A DNA stretch of 64,000 nt from Arsukibacterium sp. MJ3. GTDB lineage: Bacteria; Pseudomonadota; Gammaproteobacteria; Enterobacterales; Alteromonadaceae. The notes beneath the pieces were generated by a model that was not told the DNA's origin, made no database searches, and saw nothing but the letters and a program-made list of their open reading frames with translations. The stretch spans positions 1 to 64,000 of the forward strand of contig NZ_LAHP01000019.1 in assembly GCF_000987765.1 (NCBI RefSeq), read 5' to 3'. Shown piece by piece: positions 28,303-37,391 of the stretch. Each line of letters begins with the position of its first letter. The first letter of the stretch is position 1. The translations under genes were made by a program, and so were the position numbers.

Positions 28303-29898
28303 CTATAATTCCTTGCTGCTTGAATTGTAGACAATAGATACCGCATCTGATAGTTCCACTAAAAACCCTCCCTGCCTTAGTGCCTCCTCAATCCACAAGG
28401 ATTCGGTAGTCATTGCATAGTCTTTCGTATCATTTGAAATAGATGACCACTCAATAGCAACTGATAATTGCTTACCAGCCAACGCAATACCGAAATGGGC
28501 AAATATACGTCTGTAAAACTCTGTCAATCGAACACGTTCCCCTGGTTTTATAACGGCTGCAACTAAGAGACGAAGTAGAGTTGGGGATAAAACAAACCGT
28601 TGACCCTGACCATTTTTGGGAATGATTAGTCCAATTTCTTTACCTATTTTGCGAAAAATTTTAAAACCGTGGTCATCAGCTTCCTTCATACTAGATTCAA
28701 CGCCTAAATGACCGCTGTGAACTATACGTAAAACCCTAAATAACATACCTTCAATGATTTCAAAGGACGTTTGAGAGAGACGACGACTAGCTGAATCCTT
28801 AGGAGTGTCCGGAGTGGAGACTATCCATGCATACTCTCCCATAAAACCCGTCGTAATTTTTTCAGATTGACTTAAACGCCTAGCTTGAAAAGACAGACTA
28901 CGAAGTACATGCAAACAACACAACATTTGCATCATGTCCAACTTTTCCAATTCATTTAAAGATGAGCAACATATATTATTAAGCTCTTGAGCGAATAAGA
29001 ATGATTCCGGAACCGAGGCTCGGGGCACCCACCCTAAAGTGGCTTTTTTTGGTTTATTGTCATCATTTAGAGTCACATCACTTAAAGACTTTTCTACAAA
29101 TGAAGCTAATTTATCAATCTTCTTTAAAGAGCCAGAGAGAAGGTTTTTTAAATTTTTTTGCAGCAAAAGCTTTAATTGACTGACATCAGTAAAAATTAAA
29201 TGACTATAGCTGTCGTTATTTTCGATATTCAGTCTCTTTACAATACTCTCTGGCGATAAAGAAAATAAGTGAGCCAGCTGCAAAAACAATAACTCGCCTC
29301 CTCTAGCCATAAACAAATGCGCACTCGTATCAAAATATTCTCGAGAAGAATCCCAAGTATTTATACTAGTGTCTCTTTTTGCTGAACTATGCCTCCAAGC
29401 AACTTCTCTAGAAATTAAATGCTCTGAGGCAGGTAAAAAACTATGTGTTACCCATGTACGGTTTTTGGCAACACCTGTGAAACCATAAAATAAGCTTTGC
29501 AGAATTCGAATAGAATCATCTTTCTGATTATCAGTTCCACCACTTAATCTATTTTTAATCTGTATTAATGCATCAATATATTTTTTTTGATGCGAGCTAT
29601 GTCTAGTCTCGAGCTTTGAGGATGGATAAAAAGAAAATAACTTCAAAGCAACATGATCTAAAGGATAATAAGCGGCCTCAGCAGCGCTTACTTCAAAAGT
29701 ATAACTATCAGCTCCGTCCTTACTTTTCGCTGACAAAAACACCAATAGAAACTCTGCAAGATACTCCACAGGAGTTTGATCTTTATAAAATCGACGCCCA
29801 TAAAGCATAATGGCAGCATTTGTTTTTTCTCCTGAGCCTCCAATAGTTGCACTTTCTGGAAAACGGTCTTGAAGAAAATTTTTAATGTCATTTATCAT
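28303..29898 (-). CDS. dptG: DptG/DndG-like PT-dependent restriction subunit
   Basis: The 531-residue protein begins MINDIKNFLQDRFPESATIGG and has no motif I can assign to a catalytic family. The assignment rests on position between DptF-like and DptH-like genes, four-base overlap with dptF (ATGA) and similar length to known G subunits (about 430-550). In characterised Dnd systems F, G and H act together against DNA lacking the PT mark. It could also be the G component of the SspFGH set described for single-strand PT systems. Confidence 0.5.
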   Translation of the reverse strand: MINDIKNFLQDRFPESATIGGSGEKTNAAIMLYGRRFYKDQTPVEYLAEFLLVFLSAKSKDGADSYTFEVSAAEAAYYPLDHVALKLFSFYPSSKLETRHSSHQKKYIDALIQIKNRLSGGTDNQKDDSIRILQSLFYGFTGVAKNRTWVTHSFLPASEHLISREVAWRHSSAKRDTSINTWDSSREYFDTSAHLFMARGGELLFLQLAHLFSLSPESIVKRLNIENNDSYSHLIFTDVSQLKLLLQKNLKNLLSGSLKKIDKLASFVEKSLSDVTLNDDNKPKKATLGWVPRASVPESFLFAQELNNICCSSLNELEKLDMMQMLCCLHVLRSLSFQARRLSQSEKITTGFMGEYAWIVSTPDTPKDSASRRLSQTSFEIIEGMLFRVLRIVHSGHLGVESSMKEADDHGFKIFRKIGKEIGLIIPKNGQGQRFVLSPTLLRLLVAAVIKPGERVRLTEFYRRIFAHFGIALAGKQLSVAIEWSSISNDTKDYAMTTESLWIEEALRQGGFLVELSDAVSIVYNSSSKEL

Positions 29899-31646
29899 AT
29901 TGCGATCTCCAAAACCGTCTGTTCCGAATTCAATGAAAAGTAATGAATTGAAACATTTCCATTTATTCCTGCTTTGATAATAGTAATTTCATCATCATCC
30001 TGTTCTCGTTCCGCCTCTGTGACACGTATTAACTCAGATTGAAACCAATCAATTTGTGATTGATATATAGGAGACAAAGATGAACCTAATTCACCTTTAC
30101 TTCGTGATTGGATGTAATCGAACAACGGTAGTGATAGAGGTAACACCGCTAACCCTTTTCTAAATCGTAGAACAGGTAGGCGAGCAATATTGTCATAAGC
30201 AAGATCAAAATCTTTATAAGGTAGAGTGTCAATTACTAGCTGTGTAGGCTGTACAACATTTTGGTCTTTTCGCTGTAAAGTCAAAAAAAGGTGACCAGCC
30301 CCTGAAAATTGATTTGCGCTAAATCCTGTGAAAAACTCAAGAATCACGTTCAAACATAAATCGGTTAACTTTTTCATCTCTGATTTTGTAAAGTCGAGCC
30401 CTTTCAACTTCTTCCATTTATCGAAAAAATGCACTCCACTTGAGTTTAGAAAGCTTGTCAAAAAATACTCTGATTCATTATGTTTACTTTCTTTTGGCTG
30501 ACCAAAAACATAATTCATCCTGCGAAGCGCGAAACGCCAACGCGCCCCCCTTGGATCATTCCCCCTCTCTCGCCAAGTATCTGTTGTATCTAAAAGCTCC
30601 TGAGGAAGTATTGCCCAATCTAAGCCCGTACTCGAAGTAAGTTGCCTTTCAAAATCGACTCCGACGGGTGCTCCGTATTGATGTTTACGTAGAAGCGAAA
30701 TCGCATGAAGGTTGTTAGCTTTTTCACAATTACTACCAGCTTTATAACCGAAAAAGATCTCGCTAAAAAGAATATCTAATAAAGCATGTTCAGAGTTCGT
30801 TGATTCATGTGCACTTTCGCAGCTTTCCCCCCCTGTTAAACTATATGCGATATGAGCAAGAATCTGCCTTAATGTGAGGCGATGTTCATACGCGGTAAGC
30901 TTGGTATAAATCCAACGAATACGTTCTTCAACAGTTTCGATGGATTCTAGTAAAATATCTCGATTCTTTTTGATTGGACATTTCAAGTTTACTTGGCAAG
31001 TATTGCACAACTCCCAACTTGAATGCTGTACCAACTTAGTGACTAAACTTGCACCAAGCTCTACGTTATCAAGTCGGGTCAAATTGATGATTACAAGTTC
31101 TTTTTCAAACCCATTTATACGATGTTTTTCAGTTGTAATGAGCTCTAATGGCTCGTTTAACGCACTAAGTATCTTACTTTCTATTTGCTCATCTCTACCT
31201 AATGCAAGGTCTAATAAACTACTTAGCAGCGGCCCCGTATTACTAACGATTAACCAACTATCTTCTTGCTGAAAAGCTTCAGTAAGCCATCTTGCTCGTT
31301 CTTCCTTACTCAACTCACTCATATCTTTAATGATGCTAACCTGGGCGCTTTCAATTTGTTCTCGCACCTGCATAGGGGAGCCTAACTTCCCATGGTCGGG
31401 TATGTTACGAAGCTTTTTCAGTACATCTATCGCGACGGTAGACTTTCCATCACCTGCATGACCAGTAAGAATAACGACGCGTTTAGCTTCAGATGTCAAC
31501 AAATCAAAAACCTCTTTAACTATCGGAAAAGGTTCGTAAATTGTTGGAAAGTAATCACTCATTGCTTGAGATTCCGCTAACGCGTTAGTGCCGTTTGCTG
31601 AAACATTGTGCAAGGAGTTTAAGTAGCTTACAAAAGGATTTGACAT
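29895..31646 (-). CDS. dptF: DptF/DndF-like PT-dependent restriction ATPase
   Basis: The 583-residue protein has a Walker A motif GHAGDGKST at 62-70 and WLIVSNTGPLLSSLLDLAL at about 131-149. A cysteine cluster C214-x2-C217-x5-C223 followed by PIKKN resembles the C-x2-C...CPI-N motif of DptF proteins. It is the first gene of the restriction operon, preceded by AGGGA at suitable distance, and faces sspB across a 494-bp divergent region. By family knowledge the F protein is an ATPase of the PT-dependent restriction complex. The alternative name would be SspF. Confidence 0.7.
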   Translation of the reverse strand: MSNPFVSYLNSLHNVSANGTNALAESQAMSDYFPTIYEPFPIVKEVFDLLTSEAKRVVILTGHAGDGKSTVAIDVLKKLRNIPDHGKLGSPMQVREQIESAQVSIIKDMSELSKEERARWLTEAFQQEDSWLIVSNTGPLLSSLLDLALGRDEQIESKILSALNEPLELITTEKHRINGFEKELVIINLTRLDNVELGASLVTKLVQHSSWELCNTCQVNLKCPIKKNRDILLESIETVEERIRWIYTKLTAYEHRLTLRQILAHIAYSLTGGESCESAHESTNSEHALLDILFSEIFFGYKAGSNCEKANNLHAISLLRKHQYGAPVGVDFERQLTSSTGLDWAILPQELLDTTDTWRERGNDPRGARWRFALRRMNYVFGQPKESKHNESEYFLTSFLNSSGVHFFDKWKKLKGLDFTKSEMKKLTDLCLNVILEFFTGFSANQFSGAGHLFLTLQRKDQNVVQPTQLVIDTLPYKDFDLAYDNIARLPVLRFRKGLAVLPLSLPLFDYIQSRSKGELGSSLSPIYQSQIDWFQSELIRVTEAEREQDDDEITIIKAGINGNVSIHYFSLNSEQTVLEIAI

Positions 31647-32140
31647 TTTTTTGTCCCTGAAATTATGTCATGGTCAAATAATAAATAGCGGCGAAACATA
31701 TTAAAACCTTGATTTAATATGTTTTTATCATCAACTTACGCAAGTTATCAAGCCCATTTCCCGAAATTATTATATTATTTAATGATCTTATATTTAACTC
31801 ACCAAAAAAGTGCCATTCCATATAGTGCAACTTATAAGTTAATATTTGCTAAACTCATGTTTTTTAAATACTAGTTCTACACTTAAATGATTTTTCAATC
31901 AAGTTATTTACAACTCTCTTACTCATTCGAGGTCGTTCATAACTAACAATAAAGTCAATTATTAAGTCTAAAGTCATCTTAAAACATTAGTTTTATCGAA
32001 CGTATTCTGCTGAAATGCTCCGTTTGAAACAGTAGCCATTCTTATTTTAAGATTCCTTAGTGTAGCTATATCTCTTTCGCAATATTGAAAATCACGTTAA
32101 GATTCCTACTGGACAATTCCTCCAGAGGCAGTTTTACGTA
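31647..32140. promoter_or_regulatory. Divergent promoter region between restriction and modification operons
   Basis: No gene is seen in these 494 bases. They hold a perfect inverted repeat ACATATTAAA/TTTAATATGT at 31696-31722 (10-bp arms, 7-base loop) beside dptF, and a direct repeat TTAAGATTCCT at 32047-32057 and 32097-32107, exactly 50 bp apart, before sspB. These are plausible operator sites co-ordinating marking and restriction. The region is strongly A+T rich, so exact promoters cannot be called. Confidence 0.55.
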
Positions 32141-33085
32141 ATGAAAGCAAAGTTCACAGGCCATGACACTTTTCCTCTGCGTTATGGGTGGTTATATAAA
32201 GCAATTAACCATTTGAATTCAGGTGGTATTTTTTCAAGTTCCGATGAGAATTGTATCCGTGATTCAGTTGTGAAGCTTGGTGTAGGCAAAAACATGGTAA
32301 AGGCTATTCAGTACTGGGCTGAATCGAGTAATGTGATTAATGCTGAACGGACTAACAATTCAGTTTGTCACAGAATTACAGAGAATGGTGAATATCTGTT
32401 CGGCAATTATGGCGATGTAGAAGGGAAAGATCCGTATCTAGAACAGCCGGGGTCGGTTTGGCTATTACACTTTTGGTTAAATTTTAACGACGAGCAACTA
32501 ACTGCTTATCGCTATTTTTTTAATTATGCTAACGTTCAGCATTTTGAGAAGATGAAGCTAGTAGAAGACTGTTATGAGGATGCAAAACGTCTGGTTAAAA
32601 GTGAAGCTGGTAACATTACGACGATAAAAAAAGACATGGATTGTTTTTTAAATATGTATAGCAAAAAAATTAAAATAAGTACGAAAATGGTAGATGAAGA
32701 TCATTTCACTTCCCCCCTAACTGAACTCAATTTAATACAAGACAACAGTCGCTCTTTTTATATCAGCAACTTAACTGAACGTCCTGAACTACCCATTCAA
32801 ATATTTATTTATGCACTTCTTGAGTTTTTCAAAATTGAAACTAAGGATTCTAAAGTTAGCACGATAGATTTCGATTCGTTGCTGACTAAACCGTGTTCGC
32901 CAGGGCGAATTTTTCGACTGTCTGAATCGGGGTTAGGGCAACAACTAGACGAAGCTCAGAAGTACACTGATAGAGGCATATCTTGGGTTGATTCTTTAGG
33001 GTTGCGTCAAGTTTCGGTTTCAGAATCGTTGACAAAAAATACGACTAAATTTCTAAACGACTATTATGGCAAATCTAATGTCTGA
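32141..33085 (+). CDS. sspB: DUF4007 protein, SspB-like PT modification component
   Basis: The N-terminus KFTGHDTFPLRYGWLYKAI is the hallmark of DUF4007 proteins. VKLGVGKNMVKAIQYWA and DPYLEQPGSVWLLHFWL (residues 97-113) complete the domain. In the Ssp single-strand phosphorothioation system SspB is a DUF4007-containing nickase that opens the target strand for sulfur insertion. Length 314 is normal. It is followed with overlap by the ATPase gene and then the PAPS-reductase-like gene, the sspBCD order. The ATG at 32141 has AGAGG about 13 bases upstream. Confidence 0.82.
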   Translation: MKAKFTGHDTFPLRYGWLYKAINHLNSGGIFSSSDENCIRDSVVKLGVGKNMVKAIQYWAESSNVINAERTNNSVCHRITENGEYLFGNYGDVEGKDPYLEQPGSVWLLHFWLNFNDEQLTAYRYFFNYANVQHFEKMKLVEDCYEDAKRLVKSEAGNITTIKKDMDCFLNMYSKKIKISTKMVDEDHFTSPLTELNLIQDNSRSFYISNLTERPELPIQIFIYALLEFFKIETKDSKVSTIDFDSLLTKPCSPGRIFRLSESGLGQQLDEAQKYTDRGISWVDSLGLRQVSVSESLTKNTTKFLNDYYGKSNV

Positions 33086-36000
33086 CTCTCTTATTGTTAT
33101 TAATCAGCGCTACAAAAGCTCGACGCGCATTGACACCGAAAGTAGAGATTTAACTCAATTTATTGATGCTTTTATACTGCATGGAACAGCTATCAATGTT
33201 CTTGATACAATTAGCCGGGAATTTGAAGGTAGCGCCCAAAGAGCTTACACGATTACGGGGCCTTATGGCTCAGGAAAGTCTACGGTAGCACTGTTTTTGT
33301 CTTGCCTACTCTCAACAGATTCTGGCCAAAGAAGCTACGCATTAAAAAAACTAGATGGATCTACAAGTTCAGTTAAAGATTTGGAAAAACGTTTTAACAT
33401 TAATAATGGTTGGAAAACGGTTAAGCATGTTTGCGGCCTAGAGGCTCCGGCAAACAGCCTGTTGATAAGTTTGTTAACGGCATTTAACCGTGAATTTAAG
33501 ACTGAAGATATTGCTAAGCTAGATGATTATAAATGTCTGGCTAGAGTTAAAAAACTTTTGCAAGAACAGAACGAAAACGAAGATGGTGTTTTAATTTTAC
33601 TAGATGAGATGGGTAAAGCATTAGATTATCAATCACGAACTAATAAAGATTTGCACTTATTTCAATCTCTAGCTGACATAGTACAGCAAGCAAAATTACC
33701 TGTGCTACTAATTGGCTTTTTACATCAAGCTTTCTCAGAATATGCTAAAAACAAAGACACTAAAACACAGCAGGAATGGAGCAAAGTTCAAGGCCGCTAT
33801 CGCGATGTAAGCTTCAATCCTTCTATTGATGAATCTTTAGTTTTGGTAGGCGACTCAATATTCAGATCGCCTAAGGTAAATACTTCTATTGAGTTTCGAC
33901 ACAAAGAGCTACTAGATATAGTCAGTTGTGCTTTTGCTAACCAGAATAAGAATCAAAATGCATTAAGCAAAACACTGCCACTTGATCCTCTTGTAAGCTT
34001 ATTGATTGGCCCAGTTTCACGTCGTCGATTTTCGCAAAATGAGCGTAGTTTATTCGGTTTTTTGGCTTCACATGAAAAGTTTGGTTTTAGAGAATTTTTG
34101 GAAAAAGAATATAGCTCTATCAATGAAGAGTTACATTTGTATCGCCCTGAAATGTATTGGGACTATCTACATCACAACTTACACCATCTAATCGTTACCT
34201 CACAAGACGGTAAAGCGTGGTTGGAAGGTTGTGATGCAATTTATAGAGCAGAGCAAAAAGGTGGCGAGCTTCACATAGCGATAGCAAAGTTAATTGCGTT
34301 ATTAACAATATTTGGTTTTCATCATCAATTGCATGCGAAGCGATTGTTTATAAAGAAATATTTTGTAAAACGTGGTTACTTAATAAATGACGTAGAACAA
34401 TCACTATTAGAATTAGAAGCTTGGACTGTTGTCATATATCGACAAAAGCATGATGCTTTATTTGTGTTTCAAGGTAGTGATATTGATATCAATAGCTTGA
34501 TCAGTGAGACAGTTAACGCTATCAGTCATGGTGTTGATTGGACTGATATATGCGACATACCACAAAATATCTTAGCTACCGCACATTACCATAAGACAGG
34601 AACAATGCGTTGGGTAACAACTAAGTTAGTTAATAGATATTACGAAGATGAATTCAATTCTTTTATAAAGAAGCCTTTAACTGGAGAAGCTTTTTCCTCA
34701 TTTATTTTGTGTGTTAATGACGATGTTTATAATGCAATTAGTCATCGTGAAAAAGACTTACACTTTGGTATAGTAGGTAAATTTGGCGACTTTTCTAACC
34801 TTAGAAATGCTGCGATTGAGCTAATTGCACTTAGACAAATACTTAAAGATGAGAAAAAAATTGTTCATGATTTAATCGCTAAAAACGAGTTAGAAAACCG
34901 TATAAAACTTGCTCAATCGAATGTAAACGACCTATTGCAATATGCATATGAAAATGCAGTATGGTCTCATCTTGGTAACAAGCTGCCGAACTCTCCATTA
35001 AGTACTATTGCATCAAAAATTGCTGATTTTATATTTGATAAGTCACCTTCGGTTATCAACGAGCTTGTTAATCGCTCGAAACCTTCAGGAAGTGCTAATA
35101 GTGCAATTCGCAAGTTAATGAGTGCAATGTTTACAAGTGGCAATAAGAAAGATCTTGGTTTTGATGAAACATCCTTCCCTCCTGAGAAAGGGTTGTATCT
35201 CTCATGTCTAAAAAGCAAAGGTTGGCATACTGAAACACCAGAAGGCTTTTTATTTCCTAGCATCTGGAGTACTAAAGCCATAGAAGCTGCTCCAAACATG
35301 CACGCCTTATTTGAAAGTGGTTTTGAATTTATAAAAAAAGAATCTGTAGAAAAACACGTCACTATGGCTGCACTTTACGAAATGTGGATGTTACCGCCTT
35401 TTGGTTTGACTGCTGGTCTTTGCCGTATATACGGCTTAGCACTTTTAAAGGCTCTGGAAGGGCAATTAGCTTTTTATGACTGGGACTCCACTAATCAATT
35501 TATTTTTATCCCTGAACTTGATGAAGAGTTAGTTAATAAAATATACAAGCATCCTGATGAAGCGGGTGTTAGATATTTCGAGATTTCTGAGATACAGAGC
35601 CACTTACTTGATAACCTAGCTAAAGCAACCCTGGGTGAATCCAAAAATGATGCGGCCATCTTAAATATTGCTAAGCACATAGTTAGCATAGTGCACAAAC
35701 TGCCAGCCTGGGTTAAAAAAACCAGCGGTGAAAGCTTTACCGGTGACAAAACAAATGGCCTGACAAAGCAAGCAAGAGACTTTAGAAATAAAGTTATTGC
35801 AGCAAATGACCCTTACAAACTAGTTCTTGATGACTTACCCGCGGTTTTTGGTTATGACAAGGATGACCCAACACTTGAAGACAAACTTGGCCAAAACCTA
35901 AAAACAGCAATTGAAGATCTTAGTGCTCAACATGAAATTTTGTTAACTGGTTTCAAGCAAATTATTATTAATGCTTTAGGCGAAAATTTTAACGCTGCTT

Positions 36001-36467
36001 TGAAAGAACGCTGTGAATTTATTGAGAAAATTGCAAAGCGCCCTACTGTTAAAGAACTAGGCTCTCGACTTGCTCAGTTTATTGACGGTACAACGAAGTT
36101 TGAGTTTATCGTAAACTTGGCAGTTGGCGCACCTGAACGTAATTGGACTGATAAGTTATTGCGAAATGGTTTAGATGAATTACAAAATTTATGTGTGCAA
36201 TTTAGGCGAATTGAGTCATTTGGTACAATTCAAGCAAAAGGAACGTCAAAACCCCTCGCTTTTATTACTACTGATGTTAACGGTAACCATCAGGAATTTG
36301 GCGGTTTTATAAAGTATAACTTAGAAGCAGATACTGACGTAATATCAGCGGTAGAGAGCATTCAAATTTCCATCTCTAATATTTCTAAGGAGAAACAACT
36401 CGCGGCACTTACGAGTTTACTAGCCAATTTGATGGAACAAACTGAACCAGAGGCAAATAATGACTGA
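33066..36467 (+). CDS. sspC: Large P-loop ATPase, SspC-like PT modification component
   Basis: The protein (1,133 residues) has Walker A GPYGSGKST (65-73) and Walker B GVLILLDEMGKALDY (D180, E181). A long helical C-terminal part follows. Position between SspB-like and SspD-like genes and the BrxC-like P-loop context identify SspC, the ATPase that energises PT modification. Either the ATG at 33066 (20-base overlap with sspB) or that at 33078 (eight-base overlap, MSDSLIVINQRY) may be used; neither has a clear ribosome site, so translation is probably coupled. Confidence 0.78.
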   Translation: MANLMSDSLIVINQRYKSSTRIDTESRDLTQFIDAFILHGTAINVLDTISREFEGSAQRAYTITGPYGSGKSTVALFLSCLLSTDSGQRSYALKKLDGSTSSVKDLEKRFNINNGWKTVKHVCGLEAPANSLLISLLTAFNREFKTEDIAKLDDYKCLARVKKLLQEQNENEDGVLILLDEMGKALDYQSRTNKDLHLFQSLADIVQQAKLPVLLIGFLHQAFSEYAKNKDTKTQQEWSKVQGRYRDVSFNPSIDESLVLVGDSIFRSPKVNTSIEFRHKELLDIVSCAFANQNKNQNALSKTLPLDPLVSLLIGPVSRRRFSQNERSLFGFLASHEKFGFREFLEKEYSSINEELHLYRPEMYWDYLHHNLHHLIVTSQDGKAWLEGCDAIYRAEQKGGELHIAIAKLIALLTIFGFHHQLHAKRLFIKKYFVKRGYLINDVEQSLLELEAWTVVIYRQKHDALFVFQGSDIDINSLISETVNAISHGVDWTDICDIPQNILATAHYHKTGTMRWVTTKLVNRYYEDEFNSFIKKPLTGEAFSSFILCVNDDVYNAISHREKDLHFGIVGKFGDFSNLRNAAIELIALRQILKDEKKIVHDLIAKNELENRIKLAQSNVNDLLQYAYENAVWSHLGNKLPNSPLSTIASKIADFIFDKSPSVINELVNRSKPSGSANSAIRKLMSAMFTSGNKKDLGFDETSFPPEKGLYLSCLKSKGWHTETPEGFLFPSIWSTKAIEAAPNMHALFESGFEFIKKESVEKHVTMAALYEMWMLPPFGLTAGLCRIYGLALLKALEGQLAFYDWDSTNQFIFIPELDEELVNKIYKHPDEAGVRYFEISEIQSHLLDNLAKATLGESKNDAAILNIAKHIVSIVHKLPAWVKKTSGESFTGDKTNGLTKQARDFRNKVIAANDPYKLVLDDLPAVFGYDKDDPTLEDKLGQNLKTAIEDLSAQHEILLTGFKQIIINALGENFNAALKERCEFIEKIAKRPTVKELGSRLAQFIDGTTKFEFIVNLAVGAPERNWTDKLLRNGLDELQNLCVQFRRIESFGTIQAKGTSKPLAFITTDVNGNHQEFGGFIKYNLEADTDVISAVESIQISISNISKEKQLAALTSLLANLMEQTEPEANND

Positions 36468-37356
36468 GAAAGTTAAACATGTTTTAGGCCTTTCGGGAGG
36501 TAAAGACAGTAGTGCTTTAGCACTATTTGTAAAAGAAACTTATCCAGATTTGGATGTTGAGTATTTTTTTACAGACACCGGATATGAGCTACCAGAAACT
36601 AATGATTTTATTGATAAGCTTGAGGAAAAGCTTGGTTATATTCATCGATTAAATTCACGCTCCTTGAATAATATAGAAGGACGAGGCGAAAAAAACTTTG
36701 CCCACTTATTAAAAGAGCATGGAAACTTTCTCCCCTCTCAAAGAGACCGGTGGTGTACCGTACAAATGAAGCTTAAGCCATTTGAACAATGGCTGGATAG
36801 TTTCATAAAAGATGGCTACAAAATTAAAAATTATGTTGGAATTCGTGCCGATGAGCCTGAACGAACCGGTTACATGACTATCGAAAAACCAATAGAGTCA
36901 GTGTTCCCATTCAGAGAGCATGGTATTGTTAGAAGCGATATAGAGAATATATTGCAACGCAATGGGTTAGAGCTCCCAGACTACTACAAGTGGCGGTCTC
37001 GCTCAGGTTGCACATTTTGTTTTTACCAAAGGAAAATTGAATGGGTGAAGCTAATGGAAAAACACCCCGACTTATTTGAAGAAGCAAAAGCCTTTGAGAA
37101 AGGTGATGAAAATAACACGACTGTTGGTGAACGTTTTTATTGGATGGGCCAAGGACAACCATTAGAAACGCTTGAAGACCCTGAAGTTCAACGGCGGATT
37201 ATTGAAAATCACGAGAAAAAAGTAGCTCGGTTTAATACGAAGAAAAGGCGCAATGCACTTTTAGGTGATTTTGAGGGCTACTGTGAATTTAACGAGCTAG
37301 ACGACATTTATGATGAAGCGGAAGGCGGCGGCGCCTGTGTAACATGTTATAAATAG
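36460..37356 (+). CDS. sspD: SspD-like ATP-pyrophosphatase / PAPS-reductase family protein
   Basis: The protein starts with the PP-loop SGGKDSS (residues 12-18) of PAPS reductase-like enzymes, followed by FTDTGYELPET. RDRWCTVQMKLKP (C99), SGCTFCF (C184, C187) and the terminal GACVTCYK (C293, C296) provide cysteines for an iron-sulfur cluster or sulfur relay. In Ssp and Dnd systems this protein activates the DNA backbone by adenylylation and receives sulfur from the desulfurase. At 298 residues it is shorter than DndC, fitting SspD. AGAGG precedes the ATG, which overlaps the sspC stop by eight bases. Confidence 0.85.
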   Translation: MTEKVKHVLGLSGGKDSSALALFVKETYPDLDVEYFFTDTGYELPETNDFIDKLEEKLGYIHRLNSRSLNNIEGRGEKNFAHLLKEHGNFLPSQRDRWCTVQMKLKPFEQWLDSFIKDGYKIKNYVGIRADEPERTGYMTIEKPIESVFPFREHGIVRSDIENILQRNGLELPDYYKWRSRSGCTFCFYQRKIEWVKLMEKHPDLFEEAKAFEKGDENNTTVGERFYWMGQGQPLETLEDPEVQRRIIENHEKKVARFNTKKRRNALLGDFEGYCEFNELDDIYDEAEGGGACVTCYK

Positions 37357-37366
37357 ACATACCATT

Positions 37367-37391
37367 GAGCGGCTATATTGCCGCTCTTTTT
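37367..37391 (+). terminator. Rho-independent terminator of sspBCD, overlapping the end of sspA
   Basis: GAGCGGC (37367-37373), loop TATATT, GCCGCTC (37380-37386), then TTTTT. The right arm and loop encode the last residues and stop codon of the convergent sspA gene, so the hairpin is shared coding and control sequence. Confidence 0.85.
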
